A DNA stretch of 64,000 nt from NCBI RefSeq assembly GCF_022760925.1, contig NZ_JAKTNT010000010.1, forward strand, positions 23,738 to 87,737, in the 5' to 3' direction. Shown piece after piece: positions 58,348 to 64,000 of this stretch. The stretch comes from Thermus hydrothermalis (GTDB taxonomy: Bacteria; Deinococcota; Deinococci; Deinococcales; Thermaceae). Position numbers and translations under genes: made by a program. A model generated the notes under the pieces. That model saw only the letters and a list, made by a program, of their open reading frames with translations. It was not told where the DNA came from and did not search any database. Within the stretch, counting starts at the first letter, position 1. The number at the start of each line of letters is the position of its first letter.

Positions 58348-59883
58348 ATGAAGGTTAGAGCCCACATGTCCATGCTTTTCCACCTGGACAAGTGCATCGG
58401 CTGCCACACCTGCTCCATCGCCTGCAAAAACCTCTGGACCGACCGCAAGGGAGCAGAGTACATGTGGTGGAACAACGTGGAAACGCGGCCCGGGGCCGGT
58501 TACCCCACGGGCTGGGAGGACCAGGACCGCTTCAAGGGGGGCTGGGCCTACAAGGACGGCCACCTGGACCTTAGGCTCCACTCCCGTGCCCAGGGCCTTT
58601 TCCGCCTCTTCTTCAACCCGGCCCTGCCCTCTTTGGACGACTACTACGAGCCCTACACCTTCCGTTATTCCGACCTCTTCACCGCTCCTGAAACCGAGTA
58701 CCAGCCCACGGCCATTCCCGTGTCCATGATCACCGGGGAGCCCATGACCCCGGAGGCGGGGCCCAATTGGGACGACGACCTGGGGGGAAGCCCCCTCTAC
58801 GCCCAAAACGACCCCAACCTCAAGGTCCTAGACCCCGAGGTGCGGGCGCAGCTTCAGGAGATTGAGGGGGTGGTCTTCCAGTACCTGCCCCGGATCTGCA
58901 ACCACTGCCTGAACCCCGCCTGCGTGGCCGCCTGTCCCAGCGGCGCTATCTACAAGCGGGCCGAAGACGGCGTGGTCCTGGTCAACGAGAACAAGTGCAA
59001 GGCTTGGCGGATGTGCGTGGCCGCTTGCCCCTACAAGAAGGTCTACTACAACTGGGCCACGGGCAAGAGCGAGAAGTGCATCCTTTGCTTTCCCCGGCTG
59101 GAGACCGGCCAGGCCCCGGCCTGCGCCCACTCCTGCGTGGGACGGATCCGCTACATGGGGGTCTTGCTTTACGATGCCGACCGCATCCCCGAGGCGGCCA
59201 TGGTGCCGGACGAGGAGCTGGTGGCTTCCCAGCTCTCCCTTATCCTGGACCCCTTTGACCCCGAGGTCATCGCCGCCGCCCAGGCCGAAGGAATAGACGA
59301 GGGCTGGATCAAGGCGGCCCAGAACTCGCCCATCTACAAGTTCGTTAAGGTCTGGCGGCTCGCTCTCCCCCTCCACCCCGAGTACCGCACCCTGGCCATG
59401 ATGTTCTACGTTCCTCCCCTCTCCCCGGTGGTGGCCACGGTGGAGAAGGCCCTGCGGGCGAGCCAGGGCAATGGAGGCCTGGTGCGGCTGGACCTGCCCG
59501 AAACCGACCTGGACTTTGAGCTATACGCCAGCTTGGACAGGGCCCGCATGCCCGTGACGTACCTGGCGAACCTCTTCGCCGGCGGGAACGAGGCCCTCAT
59601 TCTGCCCATCCTCAAGAAGATGTTGGCGGTGCGCATCCTCAAGCGGCAGGAGAGCCTCGAGGGCCGCCCCACGGAAAAGGCCCTACAGGTTCTGGCGGAC
59701 GCGGGGCTTTCCCTAGAGGAGGCCGAGGCCATTTACCGCCTCACCACCTTGCCCACCTTGGAGGAGCGGTTCGTCCTGCCCCCCTACCACCGGGAGATGG
59801 CCGCCGAGGTGTGGAACGACCCCCTGGCCGCCAAGGGTGAGGCGGGCTTCGGCTACATCCAGCCGCCCGTGCGGGGGGAGTAG
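58348..59883 (+). CDS. narH: Nitrate reductase iron-sulfur subunit
   Basis: A 511-residue protein with four clusters. The first Cys set is Cys16, Cys19, Cys22, Cys26 (CIGCHTCSIAC); others lie in CNHCLNPACVAACP, CKAWRMCVAACPYKK and CILCFPRLE. The Trp in CKAWRMC converts one site to [3Fe-4S], as in all NarH. It passes electrons from NarI hemes to NarG. AAGGAGG precedes ATG 58348, 12 bases after narG. Confidence 0.97.
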   Translation: MKVRAHMSMLFHLDKCIGCHTCSIACKNLWTDRKGAEYMWWNNVETRPGAGYPTGWEDQDRFKGGWAYKDGHLDLRLHSRAQGLFRLFFNPALPSLDDYYEPYTFRYSDLFTAPETEYQPTAIPVSMITGEPMTPEAGPNWDDDLGGSPLYAQNDPNLKVLDPEVRAQLQEIEGVVFQYLPRICNHCLNPACVAACPSGAIYKRAEDGVVLVNENKCKAWRMCVAACPYKKVYYNWATGKSEKCILCFPRLETGQAPACAHSCVGRIRYMGVLLYDADRIPEAAMVPDEELVASQLSLILDPFDPEVIAAAQAEGIDEGWIKAAQNSPIYKFVKVWRLALPLHPEYRTLAMMFYVPPLSPVVATVEKALRASQGNGGLVRLDLPETDLDFELYASLDRARMPVTYLANLFAGGNEALILPILKKMLAVRILKRQESLEGRPTEKALQVLADAGLSLEEAEAIYRLTTLPTLEERFVLPPYHREMAAEVWNDPLAAKGEAGFGYIQPPVRGE

Positions 59884-59892
59884 GAGGGAAGC

Positions 59893-60405
59893 ATGCCGAA
59901 CCCCATCCTGTTGGAAACCTTGGCTCTGGCCTTGGACTACCCGGTGCCGGGACGGCTTGAGGAGCTTTGGCGCCGGTGGATTGAGTGCCCCAGGAGCCCA
60001 GCCAAGCAGCGGTTGGAGCGCTTCTTGCGGCAGGTGGAGGACCTTTCCTTGGGCGAGTGGGAGGAGCTCTACACCCGTACCCTGGACCTTACCCCCACCA
60101 CCGCTCCCTATGTGGGCTACGCCGCTTACGGGGAAAGCTACCTTCGGGGCGAGCTCTTGGCGGCTTTGGCGCGGGCTTATCGGGAGCTTGGCCTTGACCC
60201 AGGGAGCGAGCTTCCCGACCACCTGGCGAACGTCCTCCGCTACCTGGCCCGTTGCCAGGCGCCCTTGCCTGAGCTTTTGGAAATCCTGCCCAAAGCGCTT
60301 TCCGAGATGCAACGCACCCTGAAGACCCTGGACGCCAAGAACCCCTACCTTCTGCTCCTCGAGGCCGTCCAGGATGCTTTGCAAGAGGTCTTGACAAGGA
60401 GGTGA
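59893..60405 (+). CDS. narJ: Nitrate reductase assembly chaperone
   Basis: A 170-residue helical TorD/NarJ-family chaperone: LALALDYPVPGRLEELW, ELYTRTLDLTPTTAPYVGYAAYGESYLRGE and SELPDHLANVLRYLA match NarJ. It holds apo-NarG for Mo-cofactor insertion. GGAGGGAAGC precedes ATG 59893. Confidence 0.92.
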   Translation: MPNPILLETLALALDYPVPGRLEELWRRWIECPRSPAKQRLERFLRQVEDLSLGEWEELYTRTLDLTPTTAPYVGYAAYGESYLRGELLAALARAYRELGLDPGSELPDHLANVLRYLARCQAPLPELLEILPKALSEMQRTLKTLDAKNPYLLLLEAVQDALQEVLTRR

Positions 60406-60408
60406 AGG

Positions 60409-61086
60409 ATGAACTGGAACACCCTCCTTTTCGGTGCCTTCCCCTACATCGCCCTCACCTTGGCGGTGGTGGTCACCGCCTACCGCATGGTCTACCGGCC
60501 CTTTTCCGTTTCCGCCCAGTCTAGCCAGCTTCTTGAGCAAAAACGCCTCTTCTTCGGCTCCACCGCCATGCACTGGGGGCTGGTGATCGTTCTCCTAGGC
60601 CATCTCTTGGCCCTCTTCCTCCCCAAGGGGCTTCTCCTTTGGAACGCGGTCCCCTTGCGGCTTTACCTCTTGGAGATAACCGGGCTTGGCCTGGGCCTTT
60701 GGGCCTTGGCGGGCACCTACGTCCTCCTTGCTCGCCGCATCGCCGTGGCTCGGGTGCGGGCGGCCTCCACCCCTATGGACTACCTGGTCTTGGTCCTGGT
60801 CTTCGTCTCCGCCCTTACCGGGGTGCTCACCGCCCTCCTTTACCGCTACGGGAGCTTCTGGTTCCCTGCGGTGATGACCCCCTACCTGTGGTCCGTCTTC
60901 ACCCTCCAACCCAGGCCCGAACTCCTTGTGGACCTGCCCTTCTGGACCAAGCTCCACGTGTTCAACTTCTGGCTCCTTTTGGCCCTCTTCCCCTTCTCCC
61001 GGCTCGTGCACATCGTCACCGTGCCCCTGGGGTACCTGGTGCGGTCCTGGCAAATCGTGATCTGGGTTAGGAAGCTGGCGAGGTGA
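60409..61086 (+). CDS. narI: Nitrate reductase cytochrome b subunit
   Basis: A 225-residue protein with five membrane helices. The four heme b ligands are His55 and His65 (MHWGLVIVLLGH) and His183 and His201 (LHVFNFW, LVHIVTVPLGYL). It oxidises menaquinol and, in Thermus, also hands electrons to NarC. AAGGAGGTGAAGG precedes ATG 60409. Confidence 0.95.
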   Translation: MNWNTLLFGAFPYIALTLAVVVTAYRMVYRPFSVSAQSSQLLEQKRLFFGSTAMHWGLVIVLLGHLLALFLPKGLLLWNAVPLRLYLLEITGLGLGLWALAGTYVLLARRIAVARVRAASTPMDYLVLVLVFVSALTGVLTALLYRYGSFWFPAVMTPYLWSVFTLQPRPELLVDLPFWTKLHVFNFWLLLALFPFSRLVHIVTVPLGYLVRSWQIVIWVRKLAR

Positions 61087-61089
61087 ACC

Positions 61090-62415
61090 ATGGTCCACGA
61101 CCCTAGGCAACTGGAAAGGGAAAGGCCAGATCGGCTTCGCGTCCTCTGGCTTTCTACCCTAGCCTTCACCCTGATGTTCGCTGTCTGGCTCATGTTCGGG
61201 GTGCTGGGCGTGCCCATCCGCAAGGAGTTTGGCCTCTCGGACGTGGAGCTTTCCTGGCTTTCTGCGGTGGCCATCCTGAACGGCTCCTTGTGGCGGCTTC
61301 TGGCAGGCATCCTCGCCGACCGCTACGGGGGAAGGCTGGTCTTTACCCTAATGCTTTTCTTCACCGCCATCCCCGCCTACTTGGTGTCCCGTGCCGGAAG
61401 CTACCAGGAGCTTCTCCTTTACGCCTTCTTGGTGGGTTTTGCCGGCAATAGCTTTAGCGTGGGCATCGCCTGGAATTCCGCCTGGTTCCCCAAGGAGCAA
61501 CAGGGCTTTGCCCTTGGCCTTTTCGGGGCGGGGAACGTGGGGGCCAGCGTCACCAAGTTCATCGGCCCGGCCCTCATCGCCAGCATCCCGCCTGCGGGAT
61601 ATCTGGGGGGGCTTATCCCCGGGGGTTGGCGCTTTATCCCCTTCCTCTACGCCATCCTTCTAGTGCTCATGGGCTTTGTCCTCTGGTTCGGCACCCCCAG
61701 GAAAGACAAGCGCCCCGGGCAGGGGCGTCCCTTCCTGGAGATGCTTAGGCCCCTCAAGTACGTGCGGGTCTGGCGCTTCAGCCTCTACTACGTGGTGGTC
61801 TTCGGCGCCTACGTGGCCTTGTCCGCTTGGCTTCCCAAGTACTACGTGGATGTCTTTGGCCTGCCTTTGCACGAGGCAGCGCTCCTCACCGCCCTTTTCA
61901 TCTTCCCGGCAAGCCTCCTCCGCCCCGTGGGCGGGTACTTCTCGGACCGCCTAGGGGCTCGGCGGGTCATGTACTGGACCTTCGGCATCATCCTCTTCGC
62001 CTCGGGCATCCTCATGATGCCCGAGGGGCACATCGTCCTCTATACCAAGGGGGGGACCAAGGAGGTCATGCAGTTTACCATGAACGTCTGGCTTTTCACC
62101 CTTCTCGTCTTCCTCATCGGGGTGGGGATGGGCATCGGCAAGGCGGCGGTGTACAAGCACATCCCCACCTACTTTCCCCAGGACGTGGGCGCGGTGGGAG
62201 GGTTGGTGGGAATGCTGGGGGCATTGGGAGGTTTCTTCCTCCCGCCCCTTTTCGCCTACGCCCAGGCTTGGACGGGCTTGCCCCAGATGACCTTCTTCGT
62301 GCTCTTCGTTCTCACCGCCATCGCCTTCCTTTGGATGCACTTCACGGTGATCCAGCTTCTCCAAGAGGAGGCCAAGCACCTGCGGCACGAGTTTGAGATG
62401 AAAGGAGACCGGTAA
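61090..62415 (+). CDS. narK1: Nitrate/nitrite transporter 1 (MFS)
   Basis: A 441-residue MFS protein with about 12 helices. The nitrate signature region FAGNSFSVGIAWNSAWFPKEQQGFALGLFGAGNVGAS (about 118-154) and the second one GMGIGKAAVYKHIPTYFP (about 350) match NarK. The residues before helix 1 (LSTLAFTLMFAVWLMFGVLG) are typical. It probably imports nitrate. Its stop overlaps the narK2 start (TAATG). Confidence 0.93.
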   Translation: MVHDPRQLERERPDRLRVLWLSTLAFTLMFAVWLMFGVLGVPIRKEFGLSDVELSWLSAVAILNGSLWRLLAGILADRYGGRLVFTLMLFFTAIPAYLVSRAGSYQELLLYAFLVGFAGNSFSVGIAWNSAWFPKEQQGFALGLFGAGNVGASVTKFIGPALIASIPPAGYLGGLIPGGWRFIPFLYAILLVLMGFVLWFGTPRKDKRPGQGRPFLEMLRPLKYVRVWRFSLYYVVVFGAYVALSAWLPKYYVDVFGLPLHEAALLTALFIFPASLLRPVGGYFSDRLGARRVMYWTFGIILFASGILMMPEGHIVLYTKGGTKEVMQFTMNVWLFTLLVFLIGVGMGIGKAAVYKHIPTYFPQDVGAVGGLVGMLGALGGFFLPPLFAYAQAWTGLPQMTFFVLFVLTAIAFLWMHFTVIQLLQEEAKHLRHEFEMKGDR

Positions 62416-63746
62416 TGACCAAGAGCACCAAGGGTACGTGGATTACGGATTGGAACCCAGAAGACCCTAAGCGCTGGGACCCTGCCTTGGCCTGGCGCAC
62501 CCTTTGGATTACCACCTTTAACCTCACCCTCTCCTTCATCACCTGGTATGTGGTGAGCGCCCTGGTGGTGCGCCTGCCCAAGTCCGGCTTCCCCTTGGAC
62601 ACGACCCAGCTTTTCTGGCTCACCGCCATGCCGGGGTTAGCGGGGGGGACGTTGCGCATCGTTTGGACCTTCCTGCCGCCTATCTTGGGCACCCGGCATC
62701 TCGTGACCTTTTCCACCTTGCTCCTCCTTGTGCCGCTATTGGGCTGGGGCTTCGCCGTGCAGAACCCCAATACGCCCTACTGGGTTCTCCTCCTGCTGGC
62801 CTTCTTGGCCGGCGTGGGCGGGGGAAACTTTTCCGGCTTCATGCCCTCCACCAGCTACTTCTTTCCCAAGCGCCTGCAGGGAACGGCCTTGGGCTTGCAG
62901 GCGGGGATCGGCAACTTTGGGGTTTCCGTGGTGCAGTTTGTAACCCCTTGGATCATCGGTTTTGCCCTCTTCGGCTCCTTGTTGGGCGCTCCGCAAACCT
63001 TTACCCCCAAGCCCGGTCTCAGCCAGCCCATCTGGCTGCAAAACGCCACGTTTGTCTGGATTCCCTTTGTTTTGGTGGGGGCCTGGCTCGCATGGACCTT
63101 TTTGCGGAGCGTTCCGGTACGGGCCAACTTCCGCGAGCAGTTTGACATCTTCCGCGACAAGCACACCTGGATCATGACCAGCCTCTACATCATGACCTTC
63201 GGCTCCTTTTCGGGCTTTTCCGCCATCTTCCCCTTGCTCATCCGGGAGGTCTACGGGAAGTTCGATGGCGCCCCCGATCCCTTGCGCTATGCCTTCCTTG
63301 GTCCCCTGGTGGGTTCCTTGGCCCGGGTGTTGGCCGGGCCCATTACCGACCGCTTCGGCGGGGCCATTGTGACCCAGGTGTCCGCCATGGGTATCCTCGT
63401 TTCGGCCCTCTTGGTCACCCTCTTCACCCGGCCCACTTCATTGGAACAATTCCCCTTCTTTGTGCTGGCCATGCTCCTGGTTTTCTTCTTTAGCGGGGTG
63501 GGCAATGCCAGCACCTTCAAACAGATGCCCATGATCTTCCCCCCGAGGCAGGCGGGTGGGGTGATCGGCTGGACGGCGGCCATCGCCGCTTATGGGCCCT
63601 TTATCTTCTCCACCCTGGCCGCCTACACCCAAAAGGCCACGGGGGGCTTTACCGCCTTCTTCTACGGCCTCATGGTCTTCTACGCCCTGAACCTCTTCCT
63701 GAACTGGTACTACTACGCCCGTAGGGGGGCGGAGAAGCCCTGTTGA
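62415..63746 (+). CDS. narK2: Nitrate/nitrite transporter 2 (MFS)
   Basis: A 443-residue MFS protein. The signature GVGGGNFSGFMPSTSYFFPKRLQGTALGLQAGIGNFGVS (about 134-172) and GNASTFKQMPMIFPPRQAGGVIGW (about 361) identify the NarK family. Tandem, differing NarK proteins usually divide nitrate uptake and nitrite export. It is the last gene of the nar operon. Confidence 0.93.
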   Translation: MTKSTKGTWITDWNPEDPKRWDPALAWRTLWITTFNLTLSFITWYVVSALVVRLPKSGFPLDTTQLFWLTAMPGLAGGTLRIVWTFLPPILGTRHLVTFSTLLLLVPLLGWGFAVQNPNTPYWVLLLLAFLAGVGGGNFSGFMPSTSYFFPKRLQGTALGLQAGIGNFGVSVVQFVTPWIIGFALFGSLLGAPQTFTPKPGLSQPIWLQNATFVWIPFVLVGAWLAWTFLRSVPVRANFREQFDIFRDKHTWIMTSLYIMTFGSFSGFSAIFPLLIREVYGKFDGAPDPLRYAFLGPLVGSLARVLAGPITDRFGGAIVTQVSAMGILVSALLVTLFTRPTSLEQFPFFVLAMLLVFFFSGVGNASTFKQMPMIFPPRQAGGVIGWTAAIAAYGPFIFSTLAAYTQKATGGFTAFFYGLMVFYALNLFLNWYYYARRGAEKPC

Positions 63747-63765
63747 GCCGAAGCCCAACGGGTGG

Positions 63766-63790
63766 GCCTCCGCCAAAGGCGGGGGCTTTT
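63766..63790 (+). terminator. Terminator of the nar operon
   Basis: A 9-bp stem GCCTCCGCC/GGCGGGGGC with AAA loop followed by TTTT, 20 bases after the narK2 stop. Confidence 0.8.
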
Positions 63791-63795
63791 CCCTT

Positions 63796-63837
63796 TGACC
63801 TAGGTCATGGCAAGAGGAGGACTGGCCCGGGGAAACT
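63796..63837 (+). promoter_or_regulatory. FNR-like operator and promoter of the DUF2249 gene
   Basis: The perfect palindrome TGACC-TA-GGTCA (63796-63807) is centred 33 bp upstream of GAAACT (63832-63837), with ATG 63847 nine bases later. Confidence 0.65.
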
Positions 63838-63846
63838 GAGGGCGCT

Positions 63847-64000
63847 ATGGAGCTGGACGTTCGTCCCATACCCCCAAGAGAGCGGCACCCACGGATCTTT
63901 GGCGTCTTTGACAGCTTGGAGCCGGGGGAGAGTTTCGTCTTGGTCAACTCAAAACTTGCACTTATGCACCCTGGGGATAGTTATGCTCGGGGGACCACTT
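63847..64000 (+). CDS. DUF2249 domain protein, start only; sequence diverges after residue 34
   Basis: Residues 1-34 (MELDVRPIPPRERHPRIFGV, then FDSLEPGESFVLVN) match the opening of DUF2249 proteins, small His-rich domains common in denitrification clusters. The family normally continues with an acidic/His DHDPxPL motif. Here an unrelated, less GC-rich sequence beginning TCAAAACTTGCAC follows and stays in frame only to the window edge. The gene may be interrupted by an insertion. The true 3' end lies outside the window. Confidence 0.6.
   Translation, partial: MELDVRPIPPRERHPRIFGVFDSLEPGESFVLVNSKLALMHPGDSYARGTT

Noticed and set aside
55768..58806. A 1012-codon open frame antisense to narG
   Set aside because: It mirrors the codon pattern of narG in very GC-rich DNA, has no start signals and no family similarity. 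narG on the other strand is unmistakable.

Overview
The window comes from a Thermus chromosome or large replicon. The sequence is very GC-rich, with GC-saturated third codon positions and genes that abut or overlap by 4 bases. Many -10 boxes sit 6-7 bases before an ATG, as expected for leaderless mRNAs. Several products are Thermus-type: a short-Zn-knuckle MetRS, a seven-iron ferredoxin, the DnrS/DnrT regulator pair and a narC-G-H-J-I-K-K operon. The three-domain copper nitrite reductase recalls the one reported from Thermus scotoductus SA-01, so a T. scotoductus-like organism is plausible. The species cannot be proved from this window alone.

Bases 1-36,000 are ordinary core genome: the mtnA end and comF, an OmpH-like chaperone, pheA, a response regulator, a FemAB-like ligase, three LptC/LptA-like exported proteins, a nucleoside-type BMP/ABC importer, ligA, thyX, trpBA, an ABC-2 exporter, mqnC (futalosine menaquinone pathway), an adenosine-specific kinase, prxQ, rpiA, metG, ctpA, ftsE, hpf, an EnvC-like protein, ftsX, a MoxR/DUF58/VWA (Bat-like) operon, an ADH/class II aldolase pair, a P1-type peptidase and an HtrA-like protease.

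Bases 36,000-64,000 are a denitrification island. It holds: (i) an operon of an ScdA_N domain protein, a cupin, a small heme-type membrane protein and a YwiC-like protein; (ii) an Rrf2/NsrR-like regulator; (iii) an unusual heme-copper enzyme (subunit I, CuA subunit II and an unlisted 41-residue subunit) that looks like a nitric oxide reductase; (iv) nirK followed by nirS, nirJ and a cytochrome c; (v) a cytochrome P460-like gene with a MarR regulator carrying a Cys cluster; (vi) a ferredoxin; (vii) feoABC; (viii) dnrT-dnrS, divergent from narCGHJIK1K2; (ix) the start of a DUF2249 gene that stops matching its family close to the window edge. Together these encode nitrate to nitrite to NO to (probably) N2O, with import of substrate, iron supply and NO/Fe-S-linked regulation.

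The strongest new signals are two recurring promoter motifs. The 12-bp palindrome TGACC-YR-GGTCA has CRP/FNR geometry and is centred exactly 33 bp upstream of a -10 box before the ScdA_N operon, nirJ, the DUF2249 gene and probably the ferredoxin. A second motif, GGACA-NN-TGTCC, lies about 22-23 bp upstream of the -10 of dnrS, nirS, nirK and a small membrane-protein gene, where a -35 box would be. The heme-copper subunit I lacks the active-site Tyr (Gln instead) and has Lys where a low-spin heme His is expected. All assignments rest on reading the sequence and on recalled family knowledge. No database search was run.
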